Below the pieces are notes generated by a model. The model had not been told where the DNA came from and searched no databases. It saw only the letters and a list, made by a program, of their open reading frames with translations. A stretch of DNA of 64,000 nucleotides, taken from the NCBI RefSeq assembly GCF_001905655.1, contig NZ_JMHT01000029.1:1-64000 (forward strand), given 5' to 3'. Positions 55,580 to 64,000 of the stretch are shown here, one piece after another. Source of the DNA: Mycobacterium sp. ST-F2 (GTDB lineage: Bacteria > Actinomycetota > Actinomycetes > Mycobacteriales > Mycobacteriaceae). Position 1 is the first letter of the stretch. Every line of letters starts with the position of its first letter. A program made the translations under genes and the position numbers.

Positions 55580-55945
55580 TCAGCCGAGCAGGCCGGCCTC
55601 GCGCAGTGCGTCCTCGTACAATTCGATGGCGTGGTCGATGCCGTCGTCGACCCAACTGTCGACGAAAGCCACGCGGTCGGCGATCAGCTGGATGCCTGTG
55701 GCCCAGCGCTCGAAATCCCCGTTGTGGCGCAGATTGTCGATCTGCTGGCGCGTTCCCTTGATGTGGATGAAGCCGCCCAACTCGGTGGTCTGCGGGCGCA
55801 GGACCGTGACGTCGAAACCTTCGATTCCGCCGTCGTCGACGAGCTCCTGCAGATAGCCGCGAGCGTTGCGCAGAGCGGCGAGGGCTTGGAGTTCACGTCC
55901 CTGAGTGGGCAGACCCCATGCGATCCAGATTCCGGTATCGGACAT
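55580..55945 (-). CDS. conserved hypothetical protein
   Basis: 121 residues with no signal peptide. Alternating strands and helices (IWIAWGLPTQGRELQALAA, GFDVTVLRPQTTELGGFIH, RVAFVDSWVDDGI) suggest a dimeric ferredoxin-like fold of the type found in small stress-associated proteins. It lies 11 bases after the threonine/serine exporter gene. I do not recognise its function. Confidence 0.65.
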   Translation of the reverse strand: MSDTGIWIAWGLPTQGRELQALAALRNARGYLQELVDDGGIEGFDVTVLRPQTTELGGFIHIKGTRQQIDNLRHNGDFERWATGIQLIADRVAFVDSWVDDGIDHAIELYEDALREAGLLG

Positions 55946-55956
55946 GGCGCCCTACG

Positions 55957-57348
55957 CTACGCGCGCACCCGCAATCGGCGGGGAAGGCGCGGGCGTCGCA
56001 GCGTGCGCGCCACCCATTCACCGAGAGTCACCCCGGCCGCCAGCGTGCAGCCGACGACGAGCGCGGTGAACAGGTTGTCGATGGCCGCCAGGGTCTGGCC
56101 GGCCATGATCTCGGCCAGTCCGCGGTAGACCGCGAGGCCCGGCACCAGCGGGGTGATACCGGCGACGGCGACGATGATCGGCGGGACCACCGCGCGCCGG
56201 GCCAAAAGGCCACCGGCGAGGCCGACGACCGTGGCGGCGACCGCGGAGGCGACGATCGGGCCCAGGCCCGCGTTCAGGATGGACCCGACCAGACCGGCTC
56301 CCACCGCTCCTGCTGCGAACGATGTCGCCAGCGCCTTGAGCGAGGCATAGCTGGCGAGCGCGAACGCCGCGGATGCGAGGCCACCGGTGAGCACCATGAT
56401 CGGCAGGGGCGCGTAGGGGAACACCTCCTGTTGCATGGGCGGCAGGCTCGCGCCGAGCGCGGCGGTGAGCCGCAGCGCGATGCCGACGCCGCCGACCAGA
56501 CCCGCGGTGAAGACCATCACCTCGATGAAGCGGCCCGCCGCGGTGACGGGCGCCCCGGTGATGGCGTCCTGCACAGAACCGACCAGGGACAGGCCGGCCA
56601 TGAGCACGATGATGCCGGACACGATCATGCGGTACGGCGCGACGACGGCACTGTGTTCCATGGCCAGCTTGTAGATGAACGCGGCCGGCACCGTCGCCAT
56701 GAAACCGCCCATGACCTGCTGGAAGAAATACGGCAGGCCGAGCTTGCCGAGTGCGACGTTGGTGCCGTAGATCGCGGCGGTGGTGAAGAACGAGACGATG
56801 GCGAGCGTCGGGCTGCCGCCGAGCATGAGCGTCACCGCCGCGGCCATGAGGGCCCAGCCGGACAACGCGACCTTGCGTGAATAGGGATGGTCGGCAGCGA
56901 CGATGCGGTCCAGGGCCGCCCGCGCGGGCCTGAGGCCGAGGTGTCCGCGGGCGATCCCCCGAAGCAGCGCGTCCACCTGTTCGAGGCGCGTGTAGTCCAA
57001 CGAGCGGTATTTCACCGTGCGCATGTAGTTGGTGGGCGGCAGGCCCGGACCGCGGCGCGCCGACACGTGGATGGCGTTGTAGGTGACGTCGACGGCGCAG
57101 TCGGGTAGGCCATAAGTGGCGGCGACGAACGCGATCTGCTTGCTGGTGTCGATGGCGCCGGTACCGGAATCGAGCAGCACCTCACCGACGTTCATCGCCA
57201 ACTCGACGACCTCTGTGACGGCGCGTTCGTCGCTCAGGTCGATGGCCTGTTGTGGCGTGATGACGGGCAGGCCTGCGGTATCGGCGGTGGACGGCCGGTC
57301 ACCGAGAAGTCGTCGGCGGGCGGCGGCGACGCGATCACGCACTGTCAC
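55957..57348 (-). CDS. threonine/serine exporter family protein (ThrE-like)
   Basis: 463 residues from GTG 57348. Cytosolic N-terminal domain with LLDSGTGAIDTSKQIAFVAA and ISARRGPG-like segments, followed by ten predicted membrane helices in two five-helix blocks (ThrE/DUF1212 and ThrE_2 domains), with AAIYGTNVALGKLG and GITPLVPGLAVYRGL. Exports threonine and serine in Corynebacterium; M. tuberculosis Rv3737 is the relative. The small hypothetical gene follows in the same unit. Confidence 0.9.
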   Translation of the reverse strand: MTVRDRVAAARRRLLGDRPSTADTAGLPVITPQQAIDLSDERAVTEVVELAMNVGEVLLDSGTGAIDTSKQIAFVAATYGLPDCAVDVTYNAIHVSARRGPGLPPTNYMRTVKYRSLDYTRLEQVDALLRGIARGHLGLRPARAALDRIVAADHPYSRKVALSGWALMAAAVTLMLGGSPTLAIVSFFTTAAIYGTNVALGKLGLPYFFQQVMGGFMATVPAAFIYKLAMEHSAVVAPYRMIVSGIIVLMAGLSLVGSVQDAITGAPVTAAGRFIEVMVFTAGLVGGVGIALRLTAALGASLPPMQQEVFPYAPLPIMVLTGGLASAAFALASYASLKALATSFAAGAVGAGLVGSILNAGLGPIVASAVAATVVGLAGGLLARRAVVPPIIVAVAGITPLVPGLAVYRGLAEIMAGQTLAAIDNLFTALVVGCTLAAGVTLGEWVARTLRRPRLPRRLRVRA

Positions 57349-57378
57349 ACCAGAATCGTAGGTCCCAGCTCGGCGGCC

Positions 57379-57783
57379 CTAGTACGACTGCCCGTTGGCG
57401 TACCGCTCGCGACGGAAGTGGCGGCCGTTGCCGCGGTTGCGGCTCTTATACGTCGGCAGCTGTGAGTCACAGTTGGGGCAGACCAGCCGCAGGTTCTCCC
57501 GACGGTTGTTCGTCGGGTCGCCGTCGATGTGATCCAGTACCAACGCCAGCGGCAGGTCTTGCCAGGTTGTTCTGCCGGTGCAGATTGCACAGCAATCAGA
57601 TTGAGCATCGAGAAGATATTCCCGAATGTAGTGACCTTGGTGGCTATCGATTCGCCCGATACCTGTTTCGAGCCACCGTTTCGTGCTGGCGTCGCGGCGA
57701 GCCGATGCCTGGCAGGCGTTGCCGCAGTAGATCTTCTGACTGCGCCTCATGAGCGGAGTGCCACAACCACGGCATGACCTCAT
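57379..57783 (-). CDS. HNH endonuclease domain protein
   Basis: 134 residues. N-terminal zinc ribbon (CRGCGTPLMRR, IYCGNACQASA), then the HNH core: CCAICTG, LVLDHIDGDPTNNRRENLRL with the catalytic His pair region, and CPNCDSQ. Resembles small free-standing HNH nucleases of phage or mobile origin. It lies 44 bases from a tRNA gene. Substrate unknown. Confidence 0.85.
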   Translation of the reverse strand: MRSCRGCGTPLMRRSQKIYCGNACQASARRDASTKRWLETGIGRIDSHQGHYIREYLLDAQSDCCAICTGRTTWQDLPLALVLDHIDGDPTNNRRENLRLVCPNCDSQLPTYKSRNRGNGRHFRRERYANGQSY

Positions 57784-57827
57784 GAGCAGACGTTACGACG
57801 AGCCACCGACAAGTGGTCGCGTCGTGA

Positions 57828-57902
57828 TGGAGCCCCCTATCGGGATTGAACCGATGACCTACATATTACAAGTATGTTGCTCTACCACTGAGCTAAGGAG
57901 GC
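57828..57902 (-). tRNA. tRNA-Thr (TGT)
   Basis: 75 bases including an encoded CCA (57828-57830). Acceptor arms GCCTCCT and AGGGGGC pair through seven positions, one G-U; D arm AGCTCAGTGGTAGAGC; anticodon loop CTTGTAA with anticodon TGT; T arm TCGGTTCAATCCCGA. Reads ACA codons. Confidence 0.93.
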
Positions 57903-57936
57903 ATGCGGTTCGAGAAGGCTCGAACCGCATCGAATC

Positions 57937-59232
57937 CTAACCTGTGCTCGGTCCCGGTTGCTCTTGGCCGTTCGCGTCGACGGCTCTCTGGGCGGCTCGG
58001 GCCGCAGCCCGCTTGCCGCGCTGGCGGCTCAGCGGGATGCGGCCGGCGATGTTGCTCAGCGGATTCACCGCGTCGTTGAGGACGAGCACCGCGTCGTACA
58101 GCTTGTCGACGGTCGGGGCGAGCCCGGCGAGCACGGGCGCCAGCTGGTTGAGGTTGTCGACGACGTCGTTCAACTTCATCAGGGCACCGTCGGGTCCGGT
58201 GAGGACATCGATGGCGCCGCCCTCGTCGAGCAGTCGTTCGGCGATACCGCCCTCGCTGAGCACGCGGTCCACCAGGCCACCGTCGGCGAGCATCTTGTCG
58301 ACCGGCCCGCCGTCCCCGAGCAGGCGATCGGCGATGCCTTCCGGTCGCAGGACCCGGTCGACCACGCCGTTGTCGGCCAGCAGTCGGTCGGCGATACCGC
58401 CCTGTCCGACCAACCGATCAGCAATCCCCTCCGGGCGCAGGACCCGGTCGACGATGCCGCCGTCGGCGAGCATCTGATCCACGACGCCGCCTTCGGCGAG
58501 TCCACGGTCGGCCACGCCGCCCGGGGCGAGCACCCGGTCGAGGATGCCGTCAGTGGACAGCACGCGGTCGACGACACCGCCGTCGGCGAGGACACGGTCG
58601 GCGGGGCCGCCCGGTTCGAGCAGGCGGTCGAGGATGCCGCCCGTGCTGAGCAGTCGGTCGACGACGCCGCCGTCGGCGAGAACGCGGTCGGCCGGTCCGT
58701 CTTTGGCGATCAGGCGGGCGGCGATGCCGTCTTCGCTGAGTACCCGGTCCACGACGCCTTCGGGCGCGAGCACCTGCTCAGCGAAACCGCCTGGGGCGAG
58801 GACTCGGGACAGCGCACCGTCGTCGGATGTCAACTGGTCCAGCAGGCCGCCGTCGAGGGTCAACTGGTCGATGACGCCTCCGGGTGCCAGTGCCCGTGTC
58901 ACGGCGCCGCCCTCGGCGGTCAGGCGGTCGAGGATGCCGCCGTCCTGGCTGATCTGGTCGACCAGACCACCCGGGCGGAGCAACCGGTCGAGCACGCCGC
59001 CCGGTGCGAGCGCGCGGCCCAGCGGAGCGTCGTCGTCGACCAGTCGGGTGAGGCGGCCGGCCCGGCTCAGCGTGTCATCGAGGCCGAGCATGGACATGAC
59101 GGGCGAGCCTGCGGTGGTGTCGCCGAGCGCGTGTTGCACTGTCGACAGCGCGCCGCCGGCAATTTCGAGACCGGCGCTGGCGATCTTGAGTGGCGTCGAG
59201 GCCAAGTCTGACAGGGTTTTACCCAAATCCAT
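57937..59232 (-). CDS. decapeptide-repeat protein
   Basis: 431 residues. A 78-residue N-terminal region (LASTPLKIASAGLEIAGGAL, then a short acidic stretch) is followed by 27 tandem ten-residue repeats (residues 79-348) of type G-V/I-x-D-R-V/L-L-x-x-G, then a conserved helical segment (VDNLNQLAPVLAGLAPTVDKL) and a basic C-terminal tail. No signal peptide. The regular Gly and Leu spacing predicts a solenoid or a long amphipathic rod. I do not recognise the family; the length and repeat perfection suggest a structural or scaffold role. Confidence 0.85.
   Translation of the reverse strand: MDLGKTLSDLASTPLKIASAGLEIAGGALSTVQHALGDTTAGSPVMSMLGLDDTLSRAGRLTRLVDDDAPLGRALAPGGVLDRLLRPGGLVDQISQDGGILDRLTAEGGAVTRALAPGGVIDQLTLDGGLLDQLTSDDGALSRVLAPGGFAEQVLAPEGVVDRVLSEDGIAARLIAKDGPADRVLADGGVVDRLLSTGGILDRLLEPGGPADRVLADGGVVDRVLSTDGILDRVLAPGGVADRGLAEGGVVDQMLADGGIVDRVLRPEGIADRLVGQGGIADRLLADNGVVDRVLRPEGIADRLLGDGGPVDKMLADGGLVDRVLSEGGIAERLLDEGGAIDVLTGPDGALMKLNDVVDNLNQLAPVLAGLAPTVDKLYDAVLVLNDAVNPLSNIAGRIPLSRQRGKRAAARAAQRAVDANGQEQPGPSTG
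58189..58998 (-). repeat. 27 tandem 30-bp repeats encoding decapeptides
   Basis: Residues 79-348 of the preceding protein: 27 in-register units without a single insertion or deletion. Examples are GVVDRVLSTD, GPADRVLADG (twice) and GIADRLLGDG. Position 1 is always Gly; position 5 is mostly Arg, and position 7 mostly Leu. Confidence 0.9.
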
Positions 59233-59366
59233 CGGCCAAGTGTATGGCGCCGATCACATCTGATGTTGCTGATGGTGCGACAGGCCTGGCAAACAGCACC
59301 ACGACTCACAGTATGTTCACAGCCAGTGGGCAGGGAGGATTTAAGGGGTGCGAGGACCATGGCTGC

Positions 59367-60086
59367 ATGGCTATGGCTGCACTACCTGAGGCGACGCCCG
59401 AAGCACGGATTCTCGTCGTCGATGACGAGGCCAATATCGTCGAGCTGCTCTCGGTGAGCCTGAAGTTCCAGGGCTTCGAAGTGCACTCCGCGTCCAACGG
59501 CCCCGCCGCGCTGGACAAGGCCCGCGAGATCAAACCCGACGCGGTGATCCTCGACGTGATGATGCCCGGCATGGACGGCTTCGGCGTGCTGCGCCGGATG
59601 CGCGCCGACGGCATCGACGCGCCGGCCCTGTTCCTCACCGCCCGCGACAGCCTGCAGGACAAGGTGGCCGGCCTGACGCTTGGCGGCGACGACTACGTCA
59701 CCAAGCCGTTCAGCCTGGAAGAGGTCGTGGCGCGGCTGCGGGTGATCCTGCGCCGCACCGGCCGTGGTGTCGAAGAGCCGCGCAGTGCCCGGCTGACGTT
59801 CGCCGACATCGAACTCGACGAGGACACCCACGAGGTGTGGAAGGCCGGCGAACCGGTTTCGCTGTCGCCCACCGAGTTCACGCTGCTGCGCTACTTCATC
59901 ATCAACGCGGGCACCGTGCTGTCGAAGCCGAAGATCCTCGACCACGTGTGGCGCTACGACTTCGGCGGTGACGTGAACGTCGTCGAGTCCTATGTGTCGT
60001 ACCTGCGGCGCAAGATCGACACCGGCGAGAAGCGCCTGCTGCACACCCTGCGGGGCGTGGGTTACGTCCTGCGCGAGCCGCGGTGA
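59367..60086 (+). CDS. trcR: response regulator TrcR
   Basis: 239 residues from ATG 59367 (59373 is an alternative). Receiver domain with acidic pair DDE (19-21), phospho-acceptor Asp63 in VILDVMMPG and Lys in VTKPF; OmpR-type winged HTH at the C-terminus (EFTLLRYFIINAG, DVNVVESYVSYLRRK). Sequence and partner match TrcR/TrcS of M. tuberculosis (Rv1033c/Rv1032c). Its TGA overlaps the first of three small downstream ORFs. Confidence 0.9.
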   Translation: MAMAALPEATPEARILVVDDEANIVELLSVSLKFQGFEVHSASNGPAALDKAREIKPDAVILDVMMPGMDGFGVLRRMRADGIDAPALFLTARDSLQDKVAGLTLGGDDYVTKPFSLEEVVARLRVILRRTGRGVEEPRSARLTFADIELDEDTHEVWKAGEPVSLSPTEFTLLRYFIINAGTVLSKPKILDHVWRYDFGGDVNVVESYVSYLRRKIDTGEKRLLHTLRGVGYVLREPR

Positions 60087-60182
60087 TGAGCGCTCGCGCG
60101 AAGAACAGAGTGCGCCGATGAGCGCTCGCGCGAAGAACAGAGTGCGCCGATGAACGCTCGCGCGAAGAACAGACGGCGCTGA
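60086..60182 (+). repeat. three 32-bp tandem repeats forming overlapping mini-ORFs
   Basis: Repeat units start at 60085, 60117 and 60149. Each holds an ATG and, because the unit is 32 bp, each frame ends with a TGA that overlaps the next ATG (ATGA). The first two encode MSARAKNRVRR and the third MNARAKNRRR. The trcR stop (TGA 60084-60086) overlaps the first ATG, so four coding frames are chained from trcR to 60182. Resembles MIRU-type elements between senX3 and regX3. Confidence 0.85.
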
Positions 60183-60217
60183 GACATTTTTGGGCGGGCA
60201 TCGCCAACAATGGAGTG

Positions 60218-61741
60218 ATGACACGCCGACTGGGCGAGCGCAGTGACGGGAGATGGCGCGGTACCCGCGGCATTCCGCTGCGGGTGGGCCTGGTCGCCGC
60301 GACGGTACTGCTGGCGGCCTGCGGTCTGCTGGCCTCTGGCGTCGCCGTCACGTCGATCATGCAGCACAGCCTGATCAACCGCGTCGACGAGACGCTGCTG
60401 GACGCCTCGCGCAGCTGGGCGCAGGAACCGCGGCGGATGCCGGCCACCCCGATAGAAGGCCCGAACCCCGCGCGGCCACCGTCCAACTTCTACGTCCGCG
60501 GCATCGACCCCGACGGCAGGGTGTGGATCGCCGTCAACGACAACGACGCGCAGCCCGCCCTGCCGGAGAGCAATGACGTCGGCCCGGTGCCGACGACCGT
60601 CGGCTCGATCCACCATTCCGATGTGAAGTGGCGGGCCATGACGGTCCGCGGCCCGGCCGGTGAATTGACGACGGTCGCTATCGACCTGTCCGACGTCGCG
60701 TCGACGGTGCGCGCGCTGGCGTGGTCGCAGGTCGGCATCGGCGCCGCGGTGCTGTTGATCCTGGGCATCGCCGGCTACGTCGCTGTGCACCGCAGCCTGC
60801 GGCCGCTGGACGAGGTGGAACGTACCGCCGCGGACATCGCTTCGGGTCAGCTCGACCGCCGTGTTCCCGAGCGGGACTCACGCACCGAGGTCGGCCGATT
60901 GTCGTTGGCGCTCAACGGAATGCTCGCGCAGATTCAGAACGCGGTCGCCTCGTCGGAGCAGTCGGCGGAGACGGCGCGTACCTCCGAGGACCGGATGCGC
61001 CGCTTCATCACCGACGCCAGCCACGAGCTGCGGACGCCGCTCACCACCATCCGGGGTTTCGCCGAGCTGTACCGGCAGGGCGCCGCCAACGACGTCGAGA
61101 TGCTGATGAGCCGCATCGAGAGCGAGGCCAGGCGCATGGGCCTGCTGGTCGAGGACCTGCTGCTGCTGGCCCGGCTGGACCAACAGCGGCCACTCGAGCA
61201 GCGCCCCGTCGACCTGCTGATCCTGGCGGCCGACGCCGTGCACGACGCGCGGTCCATCGCGCCGCAGCGGACGGTGAAGCTCGAGTTGCTGGACGGGCCG
61301 GGCACGCCGGAGGTGCTGGGTGACGAGGCCCGGCTGCGCCAGGTGCTGGGCAACCTGATGATGAACGCCGTGCAGCACACCCCGGAGTCCGGCGGCATCA
61401 CCGTTCGCGTCGGCACGGTCGACGGCGACGCGGTACTCGAGGTGTGTGACCAGGGGCCGGGTTTGTCGGCCGAGGACGCGCACCGCATCTTCGAGCGCTT
61501 CTATCGCACCGACTCGTCGCGCACCCGGACCAGCGGCGGCACCGGGCTGGGGCTGTCGATCGTCGACTCGCTGGTGCGGGCGCACGGCGGCGTCGTCACC
61601 GTCACCACCGCGCCGGGGCAGGGCTGCCGATTCACCGTGCGCCTGCCACGGGTCGGCGGCGCGGCCGGCTCAGCCGATTTTGCCGACTCAGCCGGCGGTG
61701 CCGAGGGCAGCGATGATCTTGGCCTGAGCCTCATCGAGTGA
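60218..61741 (+). CDS. trcS: sensor histidine kinase TrcS
   Basis: 507 residues from ATG 60218 (GTG 60215 adds one residue). Two membrane segments (about 26-48 and 165-187) around a periplasmic sensor region, HAMP, HisKA with His269 in [10 protein letters not shown], and a HATPase domain with [18 protein letters not shown] and [10 protein letters not shown]. Length is close to M. tuberculosis TrcS (509). Signal unknown. The end overlaps the convergent HIT gene by 54 bp. Confidence 0.9.
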   Translation: MTRRLGERSDGRWRGTRGIPLRVGLVAATVLLAACGLLASGVAVTSIMQHSLINRVDETLLDASRSWAQEPRRMPATPIEGPNPARPPSNFYVRGIDPDGRVWIAVNDNDAQPALPESNDVGPVPTTVGSIHHSDVKWRAMTVRGPAGELTTVAIDLSDVASTVRALAWSQVGIGAAVLLILGIAGYVAVHRSLRPLDEVERTAADIASGQLDRRVPERDSRTEVGRLSLALNGMLAQIQNAVASSEQSAETARTSEDRMRRFITDASHELRTPLTTIRGFAELYRQGAANDVEMLMSRIESEARRMGLLVEDLLLLARLDQQRPLEQRPVDLLILAADAVHDARSIAPQRTVKLELLDGPGTPEVLGDEARLRQVLGNLMMNAVQHTPESGGITVRVGTVDGDAVLEVCDQGPGLSAEDAHRIFERFYRTDSSRTRTSGGTGLGLSIVDSLVRAHGGVVTVTTAPGQGCRFTVRLPRVGGAAGSADFADSAGGAEGSDDLGLSLIE

Positions 61742-62092
61742 CTCGGGGGACGGGTTGCGGTCGACGTTGGCGAACCCGAAGTCGGACAGGTTGCGGGCCG
61801 GGAACACGTGCACGTGCAGGTGCGGCACCTCGAGCCCGGCGATGATCACGCCGGCCCGCTCGGTATCGAAGGCCTGACACACCGCGCGGCCGATCTTCTG
61901 CGACACCGCCATGACCTTGTTGAACAGCTCGGGATCCAGGTCCTGCCAGTTGTCCACCTCGGCCCGGGGCACGACCAGGGTGTGGCCCTGGGTCATGGGC
62001 TCGATGGTCAGGAACGCGACGACGTCGTCGTCCTCGTAGACGAATCGGCCCGGCAGGTCGCGGTTGATGATCATGCTGAAGACGGTCGGCAT
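61688..62092 (-). CDS. HIT family protein
   Basis: 134 residues. Catalytic triad HLHVHVF (HxHxH), and the N-terminal [19 protein letters not shown] and [12 protein letters not shown] blocks of the HIT superfamily. Hydrolyses or transfers nucleotides, such as adenylated amines or Ap4A; the exact substrate is not predictable. Overlaps trcS tail to tail. Confidence 0.92.
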   Translation of the reverse strand: MPTVFSMIINRDLPGRFVYEDDDVVAFLTIEPMTQGHTLVVPRAEVDNWQDLDPELFNKVMAVSQKIGRAVCQAFDTERAGVIIAGLEVPHLHVHVFPARNLSDFGFANVDRNPSPESLDEAQAKIIAALGTAG

Positions 62093-62101
62093 GGGCCCAG
62101 C

Positions 62102-63079
62102 CTATTGCTCGACGCGGGTGCCGGATAGCCAGGGATCGATGTGCGTTGCGAAGGGGCTGTCGCCGATGGTCTCGTAGTCCTGCTGAAAAGCGTCCGCCGT
62201 CAAGTGCTTTCGCGGATTCCGGCCCGTCCCGATGAAACCGGCGAGCTCGAAGTCGAGGGCGCGCGACAGCGACTTGTTGCCGCCGAAGTAGACGGCGCGC
62301 TTGACGGCCGCGATGGCGTAGGGGGAGCGGCGGGACAGTCTTTCTGCGGTGGCGCGTACGTCGTCGAGCAATCCCTCGGCGGGGGCGAGCCGGTGCACGA
62401 CGCCCGCGTCGAGGGCTTCGCGCGCCGTCAGCGGGCGGCCTTCCAGCATGTGCTCGAGTGCGGCGGCCATGCCGAGCATGGCCGGAAGTCGTTGACTCCC
62501 ACCGCCTCCCGGCACCAGGCCGGCGAGAATCTCGATCAGGCCGATGCGGACGTGGTCGGCGTCGGCCGCGATGCGCAGGTCGCAGAAGAGTGCGAGCTCG
62601 AAGCCGCCGCCGAGGGTCGTGCCGTTGATGGCGGCGAGGTACACGACGCCAGACCGGTTCATCCGGGTGATGGTGCGCTTGAGGATGGCGCTGTAGGCGA
62701 TACCGGTGCCCCAGTCGCCGCCGCGGATTTCGGTGGCCTTCAACAGGGCGGGGACGCGCATGGCGGCGTTGTTGAGCTTGATGGACCAGGCCACCGCGCG
62801 CGACGGCAGCGGCGGCGTCTCCATCTGGAAGAACAGCTGCACCTGTTCGGGTTCGGAGTGCGAGATGAACTTGTCACCGGTGCCCGTCAGGACGACGGCG
62901 CCGACCGACGGGTCCCGATCGGCGGCGCGCGTCAGCTTGTCCATGTCCTTGACCAGGCGCAGTGACAGGAACTGGTTGGGCGGGTCGTCGAACCGCGCGG
63001 TGAGGACACGGCCGTCCTGGTGCAGCGTCAGGGTTTCCAGGTGCAGATCGACGGTGCGTACCGGGGAACGTCGGGGCAC
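62102..63079 (-). CDS. enoyl-CoA hydratase/isomerase family protein
   Basis: 325 residues from GTG 63079, with AGGAAGG upstream. Crotonase fold: oxyanion-hole AAINGTTLGGGFELALFCD and catalytic-type Glu in GLIEILAGLVPGGGG. Both acidic residues of hydratases are present. An extended insert (about 80-115) differs from EchA. Begins 10 bases after the P450 gene, so the pair probably acts in one oxidation pathway. Confidence 0.88.
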   Translation of the reverse strand: MPRRSPVRTVDLHLETLTLHQDGRVLTARFDDPPNQFLSLRLVKDMDKLTRAADRDPSVGAVVLTGTGDKFISHSEPEQVQLFFQMETPPLPSRAVAWSIKLNNAAMRVPALLKATEIRGGDWGTGIAYSAILKRTITRMNRSGVVYLAAINGTTLGGGFELALFCDLRIAADADHVRIGLIEILAGLVPGGGGSQRLPAMLGMAAALEHMLEGRPLTAREALDAGVVHRLAPAEGLLDDVRATAERLSRRSPYAIAAVKRAVYFGGNKSLSRALDFELAGFIGTGRNPRKHLTADAFQQDYETIGDSPFATHIDPWLSGTRVEQ

Positions 63080-63089
63080 GGTGGCCTTC

Positions 63090-64000
63090 CTAGGAAGTCG
63101 TCTGGACCAGGGCCGGGATGGGCCCATCGGGAACGATGGTCAGCGGGGCGGTGATGGGGAACGTCGATTCGCGCGACGTCAGGCGGCAGTGCCGGACGAT
63201 CGAGGCCAGCTCCAGGGTCGCGGCGGTCAGGGCGAAGAACTCGCCGATGCAGGAGCGCGGTCCACCGCCGAACGGCAGGAACTGCCATTGCATCCGCGAG
63301 CGGCCCGCGCTGAACCGGTCCGGATCGAATTCCAGTGGGCGGTCCCACAATTGCGGATCCCGGTGCATGGCGTAGACGCCGACCATGAGCATGCTGCCCG
63401 CCTCGACGCGGAAGCCGTCGATCGCCATGTCCTGCCGGGCAATGCGCATCACGGCGGGTGTCGGGCCGCCCAGGCGCAGGGCCTCCTGGATGACGCTGAC
63501 GGTGTACGGCAGGTGGCTGCGCGGGTTGGTGCGCAGGGCGGCCTCGTCGACCGCGGACACCTCGGCCGCGACCCGGTCGTAGATCTCGGGATGGCGGCCC
63601 AGTTCCCACAGTGCGTAGGCCAGCGTCGTGGCGGTGGTTTCCAGCCCCGAGGCCAGGAAGATGACGAGCTCGTGGCAGATGTCCTCGTCGGTCAGCGGCT
63701 CCCCGGTCTCCGGGTCGCGGGCCTCCATCATGGCGCGGACCAGCGGAGCGCTCAGCTGCGGATCAGCACGGCAGTCGTGCAGGATCTGTGCGGCCAGGTC
63801 GTGCGCCACCTTGTTGAACCTGACCGCGAAGCGGCGCTCCTTGGTCGGCAGCCAGCTGGGCGGCTTCACCGGAGCGCGGCCGCGGTCGGCGATGTACTTG
63901 CTGATCCGGCGCAGCGGCTCCACCAATTCGTCTGTGTAGGAACCGGGTTCGAATCCCATGATGGTGCGGCCGAGAACCCGCATGGTGATCCGGCGGCTCT
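63090..64000 (-). CDS. cytochrome P450, 5'-truncated by window end
   Basis: 303 codons of the C-terminal two thirds; the frame is open to the last base. I-helix GLETTATT, ExxR in QEALR, and the haem loop FGGGPRSCIG with the Cys ligand. A complete protein of about 450 residues is expected. Cotranscribed with the enoyl-CoA hydratase gene. Substrate unknown. Confidence 0.95.
   Translation of the reverse strand, partial: SRRITMRVLGRTIMGFEPGSYTDELVEPLRRISKYIADRGRAPVKPPSWLPTKERRFAVRFNKVAHDLAAQILHDCRADPQLSAPLVRAMMEARDPETGEPLTDEDICHELVIFLASGLETTATTLAYALWELGRHPEIYDRVAAEVSAVDEAALRTNPRSHLPYTVSVIQEALRLGGPTPAVMRIARQDMAIDGFRVEAGSMLMVGVYAMHRDPQLWDRPLEFDPDRFSAGRSRMQWQFLPFGGGPRSCIGEFFALTAATLELASIVRHCRLTSRESTFPITAPLTIVPDGPIPALVQTTS

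Noticed and set aside
57958..59211. 417-codon plus-strand frame opposite the decapeptide-repeat gene
   Set aside because: It inherits the 30-bp periodicity from the other strand. The minus frame has conserved non-repeat ends and a start consistent with a gene; the plus frame does not.
60085..60180. Possible CRISPR array
   Set aside because: The three 32-bp repeats are contiguous without spacers and overlap the trcR stop codon; there are no cas genes.

Overview
The window reads as a high-GC chromosome segment from a member of Mycobacteriaceae, most likely a rapid grower (Mycolicibacterium). The evidence is the iniBAC cluster, a dnaK-grpE-dnaJ-hspR operon with HspR-type inverted repeats, clpB next to ttfA, a TrcR/TrcS pair, ESX-type (type VII) secretion substrates, a DUF222-HNH (13E12-type) gene and many small secreted proteins or lipoproteins of mycobacterial type.

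Layout. 1-3744 (minus): a membrane-anchored Hsp70-like protein translationally coupled to an AAA-type regulator (Rv0339c/IniR-like, cut by the window start). 3988-11369 (plus): an Rv0340-like protein with its own terminator, then iniB, the dynamin-like iniA and iniC, an Abi-alpha-type protein and a DUF445 membrane protein. CCCCTAA-type repeats precede both iniB-type genes. 11366-19320 (minus): a Thr/Pro-rich membrane protein, an F420-type oxidoreductase, a lipoprotein, two small secreted Cys-containing proteins, and a three-gene operon of a Baeyer-Villiger-type monooxygenase, an alpha/beta hydrolase and a 949-residue PHA-synthase-like/adenylation-like fusion. 19418-19733 holds five copies of a palindromic repeat. 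19793-20900 is a complete IS1595-type insertion sequence with an 8-bp target duplication that contains the start codon of the DUF222-HNH gene. 22364-24496: a divergent MocR regulator and FMN-binding protein pair.

24536-28771 is the heat-shock operon. 28788-33789 (minus) is a compact ESX-1-like substrate cassette (EsxB-like, EsxA-like, EspJ-like, a duplicated-domain membrane protein, EspK-like) without any secretion-core gene in the window, partly in AT-rich DNA. 33906-38106 holds an ion channel, an aldose epimerase, a globin-FAD reductase, a CYTH protein and a GAP/LysE-type membrane protein. 38205-44544 holds clpB, ttfA, a lipoprotein, a TrmH-type methyltransferase and a GH76 protein.

44545-47023 has small secreted proteins, an LpqH-type lipoprotein whose Shine-Dalgarno lies in a predicted hairpin, and a chromate-type transporter. 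47028-50313 is an arsenic locus (arsR with an overlapping-transcript TauD-type dioxygenase; divergent arsI/cadI, acr3, arsC). 50310-57783 holds secreted and membrane proteins, an AraC regulator with duplicated operator-like sites, DUF4185, ThrE and HNH proteins, followed by a tRNA-Thr. 57937-59232 encodes a protein made of 27 decapeptide repeats. 59367-61741 is trcR-trcS, joined by three overlapping 32-bp repeats that read as translation-coupled mini-ORFs. The window ends in a HIT protein, an enoyl-CoA hydratase and a cytochrome P450 cut by the end.

Function: the window combines cell-envelope stress (ini, TtfA, lipoproteins), protein quality control (DnaK system, ClpB), metal defence (ars) and an accessory type VII substrate set.
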